Notes under the pieces: generated by a model
What the model was told of the DNA's origin: nothing
The model's database searches: none
Seen by the model: only the letters and a program-made list of their open reading frames with translations
Part shown: positions 34,163-47,004 of the stretch, in pieces
How positions within the stretch are numbered: position 1 is the stretch's first letter
How the letters are laid out: each line of letters opens with the position of its first letter
From: Paramacrobiotus metropolitanus
Lineage: Eukaryota; Tardigrada; Eutardigrada; Parachela; Macrobiotidae
Length of the DNA stretch: 64,000 nt
Direction of reading: 5' to 3'
NCBI RefSeq assembly: GCF_019649055.1
Contig: NW_026570318.1
Coordinates: 186,001 to 250,000, forward strand
Program-made: the position numbers and the translations under genes

Positions 34163-35330
34163 AGCGCTAGATTTCCGATGTCGATATGTCAAAATTATGT
34201 GCACGAATTTGCCCTGTATCAGCGGTCTCCGGTGAAATTATGTCATTTTATTCTGACGGTGGTGTAATTTGTTTCGTGTCAGTACTGTCAGAATTTTGCG
34301 CAAAAATTGTCTTTAGATTAATTTTTAATTTATTGTTCTTAAAAATATGGTTTATCACTGATCGCGGGAAGCAAAATGCAGTGAACTACTTGTACAAGGG
34401 CAGGTTGGAGACGTGAGCATGATGAAAATTCGAGCTACCCCGCCTTGAATTGTATTAACATAAGATACTGTGGTGCACTGTCATCTGTAATTTTTCCTTC
34501 ATGTCCGTTGAAATATCACTGAATTCATGTGATAGCTGGTGCTCACGCTAGGCATGCAACAAGACCACAGCGGAAGAAAATGAGATTCTGAAGGTGCAGC
34601 TACAGCTGACTGAGCTGAGTATTCTACATGCCGACACGCCGACATGTATTCTTTTACTGGTCAAATATCGATCACATTTAACATTCCATATACTCTGTAC
34701 GCTTTAATTATGGAGGATCAGAGGCAAATGTGCTTAGTATATTCAAGCAAATACATAGCTAAATACTCCGCAAAAATTTACGAATAAATTTTGGCGCAGG
34801 GTTGCAGGGCATCTGGAAACTGCACAGCACCGGCAACTTTTTGTAAAACAGTCTCTGAACTCATTAGCCTAATTGTTTTAGTCGCATAACCACATTTATT
34901 GGAAAGAAAGCGAAGCAGCATAAACAGTAACAGAAACTGACGAGCATTGCATGTCTACGTTATTTTATTAGTATTGCGCTCAATTGTTGTTTATTACGAT
35001 GTTTCTGATCATAAAAAATAATTATAAACCGTCAGTGTCTACATCTCTTTATTACTGCTGCCAGTACCAGCGCGATCTTTAAAGGCACAGAGAAACCGGT
35101 TTTAGACTTCCATGCAAGACACATGTATGCGATCACGCTCAGCCTTTTAGACAATGTGCAGTGTTTCTACGGTTTCTTCCATAAGTCGCACTGACACAAT
35201 CAACGACACTGCAACCGTTGAAATACATTGCGGTCTGAACATTAGACATGTTTGTGTTTTTTAAGCAGCATAGTGTAAACATGTTGTAGTTTGCGGTAAA
35301 CCGGCTTGTTGAGCTACAAACAACATAAAA
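34163..35330. other. Intergenic, upstream of the DFG-type RTK
   Basis: No gene. The last 100 bp (GTTTGCGGTAAACCGGCTTG) resemble the region before the paralogue at 51097, so promoter elements of the module are probably here. Confidence 0.4.
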
Positions 35331-38300
35331 ATGCCCAGAAAAGGTCGCTTATCACCGATGACCTCCGTGCTTGTCAGCGGAATGGTTTTTCTTTGTTACA
35401 TTGAAGAAGTATTTTGCGATGCAGATGCGACAGAGATTTTCCGCGACGATTTTCAAATGCTGAATCTGGAAAACTGGGAGGTTGCCAATGAGAGCAACGC
35501 AACTAACGCACTTTGGGATCCTGAGAACGTGTTTGCCCAAAACGGTGTATTGACCTTGAGATCTGCCATGCATAGTCAAGGCACAAATCGGTCGCGTATC
35601 AATGCTGGACTAACGACAAAGGATTTCGCCTTTAAGTACGGACAACTCTTAATTCGTTTAAAATATTCCCATGGTTACGATGACGACTCCGCTGCGTGTT
35701 CTATGATCATGTTGATGCCGTTTGGGAACGCCTCCTTTCCCAATACGTCAATCGTTTTCTGCTCTGATGCGCCTACTCTGATAATCGCATATCAGACATA
35801 CGCCGCAATCTCCGGTGAAGCCACCAAATACGAGCAAACTTTTATTAGGTGAGCCAGGTGGCGACAAAACGTCGGTGACGACGTCATGATAAGCGGAATT
35901 ATTTTTTTCTGATATTAAAAATCTTCTTTTTCTGGATATCAAAAATTTAAAATTTGACAAAGTTATGCTGTACCAATCACCTGTGTTCATAAAAGCATGA
36001 AGTAATTCGAAAGAGTTATTAGTACGAAAGAGCTATTCGAAAGAGTTATTAATACGAGTACGTAATACGCGCAAACACTCGCAAGGTCGGTGAGCTAAGA
36101 TCTTTTTCTGTAAGTCTCTTATACTGGTGTGATATGAATTTCGTCCTACAAAAAGAAAACATTTTTTCTGTTTTTGCGCTTAAGCGATGGAGATTTGAAC
36201 CTCGATTACCACATCTATCGACTGGTCAGGACGGATGAGCTGATGGAATTATATATGGACGACATTCGTCTCTTTAACCTCACCGTTCCCGGGCTGGAGA
36301 ACTGGCCAGAAATGCGCATACGACTCTTAAATGGTTTGAAAGATGGCCAGCACCCTGGAAATTTGCGTTTCATGGCAAAAGGACTTCCACCAGTACCGTC
36401 ATACGAATTTCTTATAGATTATGTCATTGTGCTGCAACAAAATAGGCTGCATAGCGGATTAACAACAGGCATGGCTGTTTTCTTGTCAAATTTTTACGGA
36501 ATTCGGTCTACAGTCTATTTACAGACAGACAATGTCACAGTTACAGATAATATCCATCTCAGGATAGTGCTGGGGGCAGCTCTACCGGTTACCCTCTTGG
36601 TGTCAACGGGATTGATTTGTCTGCTGGTTCGACGTGCAAGATACCGTCGTGCCATGCGGCGGAAACTCATTTACAAAACCAAAGGACCGCAAAGAACATC
36701 CAGTTGTCATGATACAACTCCGTTAGAACGCAGTGCCGACGTCCAGCAGCTGCTTAACAGCGAAAGCGTCAAGGCTCGCGAAACCGCACTGCAAAATTTA
36801 CAAATTTGTAAGCAGCGTTTCATTATCTGCGAAGTTATTGTACATGTAGGTTTCTTCGTTTTGTAATATTCATTGGTACCTTGCCTAGATTCATGGTTAT
36901 ATGTAATACATACTGCTGTTATTTTCAGCGAATATGATTTTGGGCCGAGGAACAACAAGCATAGTTAAGAAAGGCGTGGCCACTGGCCTCTGCGGCTGCT
37001 CTGAATCTATCGACGTGGCAGTGAAAACAGCCCGGGACAAGAGCGATCCAGTAGAAAACCGACAACTGCTACAGGAATTGAAAATTATGGCCGCGATGCG
37101 GCACGATGAGCACATTTTGCAGCTATTGGGAGTAGTATTACAAGGTACCCGTTTATTATGCAGTAAGAGGCGCTATTTTATTACGCAAGTGCTGTATGTC
37201 TCTTGCAGGGGACCTTCTCCTGGTTCTCGAATACTCCAAGTTTGGTTGCCTGAAGAATATTTTGAAAACTCGTGGAATCGAACGCTTCTACAACCATGTA
37301 GGCGCGGAGGGTGAGATCCTTCCGTACGATGATGATGAAGCGGAGCGGATTAAACTGGCCGCCGACAGAATGGTAGTGCGACGTGACGAAGCGGATGACT
37401 TCGACGGGGAGATCATGTCCACACAAACGCTCCTGAATTTCGCTTACCAAATCAGTCAGGGCATGCAGTTTCTCAATACCCTGTACATCGTGCATCGCGA
37501 TCTCGCGGCACGGAATATCCTGATTTGCGACGGATATGTGGCAAAGATATCGGATTTCGGAATGGCTCGGATGGGCACCGACTGCGTTGTCGAGGATCCC
37601 AAGGTAAGAGAGTGGGTAGATAACTGAACTGTGGATTGCTATGCCGAAATTATGCAGGAAGCGCTACCGGTTCGCTGGATGCCACCGGAAGCCATCATGG
37701 AGAAACTCTATTCGGAGATGTCGGATGTGTGGGCGTTCGGCGTTCTCCTCTGGGAAATGTTTAGCTTAGGTGCTCTTCCATATGCGGAAATCAATGTAAC
37801 CACCGGCAATAAAATTTCGGATTTCCTTACATCCTTAAGGACGGGATTTCGCTTGGACAGGCCAGCAGCATGTCCAAATGCCATGTGCGTAAGAATTCAT
37901 CCGCACGAGCGGTTTGCGAAAAGGATCTGGGTTTTTAATTTTTGTCAAATTTGACGGGGTACAGATCGATAATTACTGCTGAAAGTTAGGCCGATAGCCA
38001 CTCTGGTTATTTCCTTTTAAAGCCTTCGCTCAGTGACGCAGCCCGACGCTAGAGATTTTGATTTATACAGATTGTTTTCAAATTGAGTAGGCAAGAAACG
38101 GAAAATTTAATAAACCACGGCAGCAGTTGACAAAAACGTAAACCGCTGCGCTTTGAAATTCGGAAGCCACATGCTTCACCTATTTTTTTATATGCGGGCT
38201 GTCGGGCACGATTACCGATCATAGGATACGAAGCACTGTCGAAATTATTGACATTATTTTTGTTCGATGATTTCAGATACAATTTAATGGGGCAATGCTG

Positions 38301-38442
38301 GCAACTCACACCTGATGATCGCCCGCAGTTCGGCTGTCTCACCGAAAGTTTGCGAGGCGTATTGGAAGATGCTTGCACACAGATCTATCACCGCCTGGAC
38401 TATCGATGCCTCCACTCCGTTGCGGCCGTAAAAGGTGGATGA
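35331..38442 (+). CDS. GH16-lectin receptor tyrosine kinase, catalytically complete (DFG) subtype
   Basis: Exons 35331-35848, 36185-36468, 36547-36807, 36929-37144, 37209-37603, 37658-37884 and 38277-38442 give 688 aa. If the small GC-AG intron 36469-36546 is retained, 714 aa; both stay in frame. A signal peptide is followed by the GH16-like domain ([48 protein letters not shown]). The membrane helix is VLGAALPVTLLVSTGLICLL, then RRARYRRAMRRK. The kinase has every key residue: GRGTTS loop, [20 protein letters not shown] and [10 protein letters not shown]. This is a credible active RTK signalling after ligand binding at the surface. A kinase insert ([15 protein letters not shown]) is conserved with the paralogue at 51097. 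Confidence 0.92.
36469..36546 (+). other. 78-bp in-frame intron with GC donor
   Basis: At the position of the GT-AG intron of the paralogue (52109-52201) the donor here reads ACAG|GCATGG; the acceptor TTACAG is intact. The segment is a multiple of three and stop-free, so retention adds 26 residues outside the membrane. Confidence 0.6.
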
Positions 38443-41232
38443 CGAACATTTGTGTACATTTATGTATTACTCTGCCCATAAGAAATGCCTGCAAAGTATT
38501 CACTTCTTTCAGAATCATTCTATCAAATCAAATCTCACTCTTCCCCTTTGTTGTATTTAAAGAAAAGTAAGAACAAGGTGACGAAAAATTTTTTTATACA
38601 AATCGGGTCGATATACACCAGGTTGGGACCAATCCATCCATTGACACTTTCTGCGAGACCAACAAGACCTTCATAGTCGTGATGAGTTTTCGAAAACGGA
38701 AGCCAACATTAACACTCGTACTCATCTATAGGTCATGTGGGTCAGCCAAACAATGTCCAACCGTCGAAGATCTATCGTGTGCCAACGGTGTGGATCGTCG
38801 GTTAGGCGAAACTGTTAAACCTGGTTAAAAAACACCTAATTACGATTTGCAAGCGGTAAAGCAGTTATTAGTGGTTGTTACTGTATTTAGGCAATAATAA
38901 GGCAGGCCGCACGGAACAGCTGTCAGGCTCTTTAAACATTAATGAAGCCAACACCTAGTGAAGGCTTTACAGAAAACCCGATGTGACGGGGTTGGAACTT
39001 ATCTACACCAACCACTACTTACGGCTGCAGGAAAAGGCGAATGTCTGTCCATTGATCCGGATAGGCTAATGTCTGCACCCAGTGCGCATGTGTCGCAGTG
39101 GTCTTTTCAAATAATAGCGGGCTGACGGCCGAACACTTGTCGCTGGTTGCTGCCAAAAATATACGAAGCTGTTCTGCAGCAGCTTCCGTGGAGTAAAAGT
39201 GTAAAAGCGGAATGATAACGTCACACGGAGCGGCACTCCTGCCGCGGCGCCGGTAAACGTCGCCTCGGAAAGCGGCAAAGTCAGTGCAATAAGTGAACCT
39301 CCGCACAATATTGCCATCGCTGATTGGATGATTGCTTGCAGCGCGTTGTAGTTGATCAGCACGAGCTGCTCACAAACAGACAGTATCGGGGAAAGCGAGT
39401 CCTACTCGAAATAACCGTTGCCAGGATTGCGATGCATCGCTAATACAAACACACCAGTGCATTCATGGCCGCTCTTCGCAATAATCACAGGTGGACCAAT
39501 GCCCTTAACTTCACGAGTACGGATTTCACCTTTAAGCCTTCCACAGATGCGCTAAAACGCATATACTGCTTGAGGCATGACGGTGTTTCACGTCTTTCGT
39601 CAGCATCAGCGTATGAAAGCGTCTAGAAAGAAGGCTAACCAGCGCGGTTTTTGTTGTAAGCACTAAGGTAATTGTCGTATTCCCTTAACATTAATACACC
39701 ATCTTCACGAGCTCACTTTTCGCATATCAGGCTCAGATTGATGAGAATATGCCGCTTGTCCACGTACTGTCGGAAAAGCAACCTCCTAGAAGACACACTC
39801 TGGTGAAAGCAATTTGAACACGATAAGAAAGCTTTTACTGGGTTATTTAAGCGAGCGTTGGTTAAACACAAAATTACGCGTTACATCAGTTCAGCACAAA
39901 ATGCACTTCAACCAACCTGTTACCGACACAGAACGTTTCCTCACCACAAGCGCATTACCACGCATTAAAGCAATACTGATTCTCTGATTCAGATTCGGGA
40001 AATGAGTGGACCGTTTCTCATGCGTCCTCTCAATAAGCATCTTACCGAGTGTAGCGATCTTACATTTCTCTTCCTTGCCCCCCATACCCATTGTTTCAAA
40101 AACCAAAACAGAGAAAACAAATTAGCCGGTAGATATCCGTGCCTTTGGTTTTGTAGCATAGTGTGTTTTTAGTCTACAGTAGTGATTAATAATGCTTTGT
40201 ATCAGTGGAAAGAATGCCTATCGTATCAGTTATTTCTGATTCCTGAACCGAGTCAGAAAATGAAGACCTATCATCCTCAGAATACATTAAATTCAACCAA
40301 AACACTTATTCTTCGTCAGAATGACGTAAACAAACAGATTCTGAGGTCAATTTTGTGTCGACATTTTATCCGCGTAATTCCCCGCATACAACGGTGTATA
40401 CGTACGTATGTCCGGACATGACCATGTTGTGCGCAAGCAGCGCATTTTAAAATAAAGCTGACGCTAGTTACAGTAAACTAATGCAAGTTAATTAATTAAT
40501 GTTAGTTAATTTCGGTAAATGTGATGGGCAGTGAAATGACTGCTCAATATAACGTCGTTAAACCGTTGAATTTCGGGATCACACTATACATAACACATCC
40601 GAGTACATTATTAACATTTCCGTATGAAATACAATTCCTTTTAGGGATTTTCATCGCAACTTCGTCGGACATAAAAGCTAGGAAATTATAGGGATTCTTT
40701 TCTGTGTGCCTTTCTTGTTGATTTTTGTCGCTGAATGTGGAAGCTGCAATCATGTTTTCTTTACGGAAGTGCGTGTGATCTTAACGCATATATTGTAGTT
40801 ACGTAAAATTCATAAAATGCAATACTGACACCTCTTTATTGCTGCCGGGCGGGCCCGCCCGTTACAATACAATGCGATCGGATCATCTTTTTCCAGCTTT
40901 CTTAATACGACACATGCATAGAAGTACGAGTATGTTCACTTACGGCCTTTCTGATAACAACTGGAACAGTTTCACGGGTTCGGGTCTACGTTTTCAGAGT
41001 AAAGGCATTTCGCATAAAAGAAGAATTTTTCAACCGTACATAAGAAAGTAATGCTTCCACGGCTACAAAAAAAGATAAACTTGACAAGACGTCCAAAAAA
41101 GGTAAACTCAGCCGACCAGCGAATAGGTGATCTAAGACTGGCATGTGATCAATGGGCGTGGTTTTGTGGGAAATGCATTTACCACAAGCAGAAAATATTC
41201 GCAGCGATGGTAGACGAAAGTTGTTCGTTTGG
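38443..41232. other. Gene-poor stretch between the modules, with decayed fragments
   Basis: Contains the LINE 3' scrap at 39891-40106 and a decayed minus-strand coding-like patch (39019-39362). There two overlapping frames, with ALQAIIQSAMAILCGGSLIA and TEAAAEQLRIFLAATSDKCS, look like one broken protein I cannot name. There is also a CCGGGCGGGCCCGCCCG palindrome near 40843. No whole gene is seen. Confidence 0.45.
39891..40106 (-). pseudogene. LINE 3'-end fragment (same RLE class)
   Basis: ATLGKMLIER, RISIALMRGNALVV align with the last 60 residues of the other two LINEs (KEIGKKLFLR, RLSLEIMRGNAMSV; QKIGNGIATA, RLSIQMQRGNAICV). Only the C-terminal end is present, the usual result of 5' truncation. 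Confidence 0.75.
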
Positions 41233-44200
41233 CTACATTCTGCTGTCGTTTTGGGTTAAGGAATCGCTGCTGACAACATTATTCTGCGTGTACCAATAAT
41301 CAAGACGGAGGTATGGTTCTTCTGCCACATTGTCAGTGATGCTGCGCAGGGCGCTCGTTATGTAAGATGCATCCTTCCTTTCATCGGGCTTCCATTCCCA
41401 GCATTCAAGCAACAAGTCATACCTATCATGTTAACAGCAGCAAGATTACAAGAAGCGAAATGAGTTATTTTTCTCCCATAAGGAGAAAAATGTGCGCTTT
41501 GTGGCACTGGTACGAATAATTGCCAACGAAAGAATAATTAGGGCATTAGAGCAACTACTGTATAAGTGCTTACAATACTTTGGGACATTTTTCCGGTCTT
41601 TTCAAGCGTTCCCCGGTCTGCAAGAACGTAAGGATCTCGGCGTCTTTGCATAAATTGGCATCAACGTATGGGACTTCCCCAAAACTAAACATTTCCCACA
41701 AAACCACGCACAGTGACCACATATCAGACTTTGCCGAGAATCTGTAGTCACCAACAGACTCCGGAGCTAGATGGTAAAGCGACAGTACTTCCTGTAATGT
41801 GAAAGAAGCATAGCAAAGTCAGGGAGGTGTAAACAACAAACCTGGAACAAAATAAAACCGGTACTTCGCTTACTGCCTTATATGGGCTCCCCTTATATTA
41901 CTCTCCCTTATCTGGGCTCCCGAGCAATATGAGCAACCCTCTACATTGGCGGTTACGTTATTACTCACAGTTTTGCAGCTGTTATCAGTGTATGACTGAA
42001 TGAAAATTTAGATGTATGTACTTGAAATACTTATTTCGCCAGTACTTTTGTAGCATTGAGTTTGTATCAACGTTTGTGGCATTTTTTAGTTTGTTCATTG
42101 GCAAATCCGGTTGAAATTAATGAAAAATATATGTAGATAATATAATTATATAAATATAATTCGGATGTGAAATTTCGGAATTCTTTGATGTGCTCACTTG
42201 TAAATCCGGTTGAAAGAAGTAGAAAAGGGTTCTGCTATAAATCCGATAAATAATTTGACGGGTATTGCTCACTAGCCGGGAGCCCAGATAAGGTAGAGTA
42301 ATATAAGGGGAGCCCATATAAGGCAGTAAGCGAAGTATCGCTAATTTACCGTACGATCTGCTGCAACATACTCCGTGACCTGCTTGGCCAATTCCAGTCC
42401 ACCGATTTTTGCCACCTGTCCAGTGCAGATGAAAATAGTTCCGGCAGATAAATTGCGGTGGATAATAGAGCGAGAGTGGAGATATTCCACTCCACGGCTG
42501 ACATGGTAGGCGAAACGCAGTAAACTGCGCGTGGACAGCACCTGCCAGTCGAAATCCATCTGGATATTTTCCGAGGGTTGTGTGTCACATGCCTGTTGAA
42601 GCTGATTAGCCAGGTCTTCGTCGTAGGGTAGGAGGTTTCCGTTTGGGTCAACCTGATTGTAGAACCAATTACCGCCGTGCGCGTGCAGATAGTGCGGCAA
42701 CGTTCCGAATTCGGCGTACTCAAACAGCAGAAGGGTTTTGCCTACAATTTAGCTTCCGATGCAACTCGCTCGAATTTTTTTGATCTGATTGTATTGCCAT
42801 GAACTCTTATATACCGTACCAATCATAAAAGCGTGCACGAATTGCATTTGATAAAATAAAATGAGGACGAACTTTTCTGTACGACTCCGAGCAGTGAGAG
42901 TATGTTCATGTGCTGCCCAGCTTTGACAAATGTTTCCATCTCCTCGGTCAATAACCTCAGTTGGCAAGGATCACTGGCACTTTTCGGTCCTTTTGCGGCG
43001 AGGATTGTCGTTTTTTCTTGATCCGGAATTCCTTCGGAGTAACCTTTTAGCGTGACGCTGGTTTCGCTGGAAGCCAGAATGATCTTTGCTGAAACGGAAA
43101 ATAATTACCTATATGAGAAGTTTGTGCTGAGCTCGATCGATCGATCGCCAGCGTCAGTCTTTACTTAAGCGGATGCTCGCCAATGGAATTTCCATGCGCT
43201 GAATGCAGTCTTGGAATTCCGAGGACATTGCGAGTGTCTCATCATTGTGAGACAGTAAATTTGGGAATCTAAACATCTTGGAAACGAAACTGTTCCCCGT
43301 ATCCATCTTCTGCATGTTGCCCTGCCGCTGTCGTCTGTGCCTTATCCGAATTCCAATAATCATGGCAAAAATGCTTAATACGCCAACCGGAACAATGGTT
43401 CCCAGGGCCGTCGTTATAACGTGATCTGGAATGAAATAATCAAAAATTAGTTTAATTTCAACCTTGCAGACCAATAAGATTTGCAATAGGTATATACCAT
43501 TTCGAGTGGCATCAGTGATCTGCTGAACGGATATGTAGTCAATCCAAAACTCTTGTCTCGGTGCCATAGTGGCATTAAACGGAAAATTCGGCTCACTGTA
43601 GAATTCCATGTTTATTAATGTGAGAGCGATAAAAAGTCGTGGCCATGTTGACAGTCCAGGCACCGTCTGGTTAAGCACCATCTCCTCGTCCACAAACCAG
43701 ACCAGTACATCACGGGTCCATAGCAATCTTACGATGTGGTAGTCAGAGGACAGTTCCGCATCACTGCCAGTAACAGGTACCTTGCATGGCTAATTTGTAA
43801 GATCTGTCACTAAATTATATATGCAGATACTGCTTATTTGTTTTACGTAATCCTAATTTTCAAAATAAAGTACTAAAGTTTTAGACACGATCAGGAGCAT
43901 CGATCTAGCGTTTCATGAGTGCCAGCATTGAAATTCGTTGTAATCTTGTAATTGTTTATTGAAATCTATTCGTTAATTAGGCACTGCTCACTATTAACTG
44001 CTATAAGTAAAGAATCAAGATTCTACATAATTATTATATTGTATAGCCCACCTATAACGCAAAGCAGAGTCAGCGAGAGCGCATGCTGCGATCCGGCCAA
44101 ACAGTGAGGCACACTACCTAGGCATTTAAACCCAGTCCAACTCTACAACTATTCATAGACACAAAATCCATTTTGTTGAACTGCATATGCATATATTGAT

Positions 44201-46295
44201 TGTTTTGTCATTAACGTCAATATTAACATCGGACGAAATCATTCTTAGATGTAAAATTTGCCATTTGATCACCAGATGTATTATGCTCTTCATTTACTGC
44301 CGTGAGCCAACTTGCCCGGCAAAATGGCTCACGATTGCATGCGGAGTTTGTGTTATCTGTACTTGAACATTAACCTGAGACAACAAAACTGGGTTTCAGT
44401 ACTATTGTAATCATTTTTATCTTGCAGAAACGTATCAGTTCACCGTGCCTATTTGGCTATTACAGTCTTTGAAACACCGCAAAATTAATAAGACTATCGT
44501 GACACATAAGTTTTTAACCATTGTGCGGTGCATAATTACACACATACTTAAGGTAAGTTGGTGACGTTACTTCTAAGGTAAGTTGGTAACGTTACTATTA
44601 TTACATCAAGAGCTTATTTCGCTTCATCATGCAGCAAAATGATTGATATAGCTAAAAAAAAGAGCAGAAGAAAAACTTTTAAGTTTTCTAGTGCAAATGC
44701 TCGTGAGCATGCGTGACGAACTGGCTTGCTGTAGAGTATAAAGATTTGGTACCTGTACGGTAAAAATGAGGTATGCGACAATTGCCTTGACGTGATCTTT
44801 GCAACAACTAGCATAACATGTGAGACTCAAAACTATTGCAAACTGCAAAGTGCGCATATGTGTACTTAACCGTGAGCCATTCTGCCGGGCAGGATGGCTC
44901 ACGGGTCCCAAATTTCACAACTTGTTGGGCAGCATTGTGCATAAGTCTAACGCATTGTTGATAAATGCTGATGTTGATTGAAATCTTCAATATTTTGATA
45001 CCAGAACAACAAATTAGAACACCATGGTAAACCCATTTTTGGTATGCAGGTAGTACTTATTCAAATCAATAGGAATAGTTTTCTGCAAATTTTGATAACG
45101 ATTCTGTAAGAAATTTAAGAACGCTGTCTATGCCCTTCACTAGAAGACACTTAATACAGCAAAGCAGTCAGCCATTCTTCATAACGATAGTGGTACCATA
45201 CTCACAACGTATCTACCTATTCACGTATAGTATTTTCAGTATTGTACAATTACAGAGACATAACAATTTTATTGATAAACGACGGCAGAGTACAAATCAA
45301 TAAACATTTACAAGTTAACCAAACAATGAAAAAAGCTTAATTATCACAACAGAAAGAGTTCAATAAACTTTTCAACTCCATTATAGTATAGCATTATTGT
45401 ATACTTATCACAAGCAGTCCAAAGAGCTGTTACAAAATAATAAGCTTTACCCCAGAAATTTGTTGGCGAAGTTTTTACCAGTTGGCTAAAGTGCGTATGT
45501 TACGGTACGTAGTCACTAGCTTCTGTACATATTATACTGCATTAGCACGTATGTATGCATAACAAAACCCGGTTTATTTATATGCGTTATGTCATTAGCA
45601 TATAGTCTTCAAATGGCGATCATACTGCGCCTGCGGTGATTCATGATCGTGAGCCATTTCGCCCGCTAAAAAAGTTAACAAACCTTTTTGCGGCAAAAAA
45701 ATTTGTTCCATGAGCCAATTAACCTTTCTATACATTCTGCCGGCTACATACGCAAGCATACAAGAAATCATACGTACCAAAAGTAATAGTCATCGGCTTT
45801 TTTTTCACGATCACTGCGGTCTTTGTAAGAGACAGTGCCGAGGACTACGTGTGGATTCGTACTTCTGGAGAAGAGCTGCAAGCGCGGTAGCATCTCGAAG
45901 TCAGTACACCTGTGCTCTTTTGTGTTCCCACACGCCAGCAACCCTATAATCGCGCTGGCAAGTAAGTTGCTGGCCCGCGGGAATCTCGCGCGTACGAACA
46001 CTTCGCCATAGGTGAAATTGAATTTATCATCGGTGAAAATTCTGCTACCGGTCATTACAGTTCCCGAGCCGTTCTGTCGACTTCCAGTTCCCAGCACCAA
46101 ATGACCGTCTTCCAAGCGGACATTAGCAATATCGTATTTCTGCTCAAAAGACGGAAAGTCCTTCTGTATATACCACTTGGATTCATTCACGTAGGCACCA
46201 TTAAAATCGTCGCGGAAGGTTTCGGTCAGCTCGCTGCAAGCACGGTGATAACTTTGCAGGCAAAGGAAAAATGCCAACAACGTCGTAAATGGCAT
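41233..46295 (-). CDS. GH16-lectin receptor with pseudokinase (HRN/GGL subtype)
   Basis: Exons in order: 45778-46295, 43498-43763, 43165-43425, 42873-43088, 42350-42741, 41574-41791, 41233-41422; they close as 686 aa. The start is the ATG heading a good signal peptide (MPFTTLLAFFLCLQ), not the one 16 codons upstream. The ectodomain is GH16-like (TFRDDFNGAYVNESKW, VRLEDGHLVLG, FTYGEVFVRARFP, YHIVRLLWTRDVLVWFVDEE, FWIDYISVQQ). The membrane helix is TALGTIVPVGVLSIFAMIIG. The kinase fold persists (FAYHVSRGVEYLH, LAPESVG, DMWSLCVVLWEMFSFG), but HRD is HRN, the catalytic-loop Asn is Thr (SAGTIF) and DFG is GGL, so phosphotransfer is very unlikely. It is a probable decoy or allosteric partner of the DFG receptors. 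Intron 1 is 2 kb with palindromes; intron 5 holds a MITE. Confidence 0.9.
41863..42336. mobile_element. MITE, about 472 bp, in intron 5 of the pseudokinase receptor gene
   Basis: CTTCGCTTACTGCCTTATAT followed by GGGCTCCCCTTATATTACTC at the left is mirrored at the right end (GGCAGTAAGCGAAG) over about 65 bp. TA flanks both ends, consistent with a Tc1/mariner-type target. The interior is AT-rich with no transposase. The arms are nearly identical, so the insertion is fairly recent. Confidence 0.85.
44304..45720. repeat. Recurrent GTGAGCCA...TGGCTCAC palindromes in intron 1 of the pseudokinase gene
   Basis: CGTGAGCCAACTTGCCCGGC then AAAATGGCTCACG near 44303, and CCGTGAGCCATTCTGCCGGG then CAGGATGGCTCACGG near 44871, are two imperfect 33-bp palindromes with the same outer arms. 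A looser third pair, CGTGAGCCATTTCGCCCGC and CATGAGCCAATTAA, is at 45649 and 45709. They may be transposon ends or repeated protein-binding sites. Confidence 0.5.
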
Positions 46296-46810
46296 GATGG
46301 TCACTTCAGATCGAACGTAACTTAATTGCGGAAACATCTTCACTGTTCAAAAAATTGGTCTACTGTGTGCAGGTGGCATATGATCCAATGAAAGACTCAT
46401 ACGGTTGTTGCTTTTCAACTGAACACAATTTTGTTATTTGTACGACGGCTCACGTTCAGCACACGGTAATATCAAATATGGCCACCGTAGTAATAATTAT
46501 TATAGATTTATTACCGACACAATGCACACAAGGTGTCAAACCTTACCATGGAAAGCTTTTCCTTGCCCCAGGACATCCACAAAACATTATATCCAGCAAC
46601 CTGCCTTTTTTTCCGAGCCTGTATTTCACAGCGGTCCGCGGTGTTTTATATGTATAGAATATAGATAAACGAAAGCACTAGCGTTGCAACACCATTTGTA
46701 CAACTGGAAAGCGCTTGGTAATTATCTATCTGCGATCGATCATAAAGACTTCCAACAAATATGAAATGTTTCTGCTGTCATAAAATCAACAGCAAAAAGA
46801 TAATTACACG

Positions 46811-46818
46811 CTATAAAA
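46811..46818 (+). promoter_or_regulatory. TATA box of the decaying HFG-type gene in module 2
   Basis: ACACGCTATAAAAAC, matching the site before 31234 in sequence and surroundings. Confidence 0.6.
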
Positions 46819-47004
46819 ACTTTCATGCAACGCCGGCATTAACTGCGACAATGCCGGTTTCCAGACGTCGTACACCTTCAACAGGCTTTCAAAAACTTTC
46901 TGGTTACTTAGTCTACTTTTGCAGGCTTTCGCCAGGACGTTCCGTGAACTATCAATAATCTTTAAGATACTGTGGATGTTATTGAGCTATCCAACTTCCC
47001 TTAA

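Noticed and set aside
31234-38442. Reading the two plus-strand receptor genes of module 1 as one gene
   Set aside because: Each has its own signal peptide, membrane helix, complete kinase and stop; 1.2 kb of non-coding DNA separates them.
42117-42317. Minus-strand 66-codon frame beginning MGSPYITLPYLGS
   Set aside because: It lies in the MITE arms and interior; the apparent peptide is inverted-repeat sequence.
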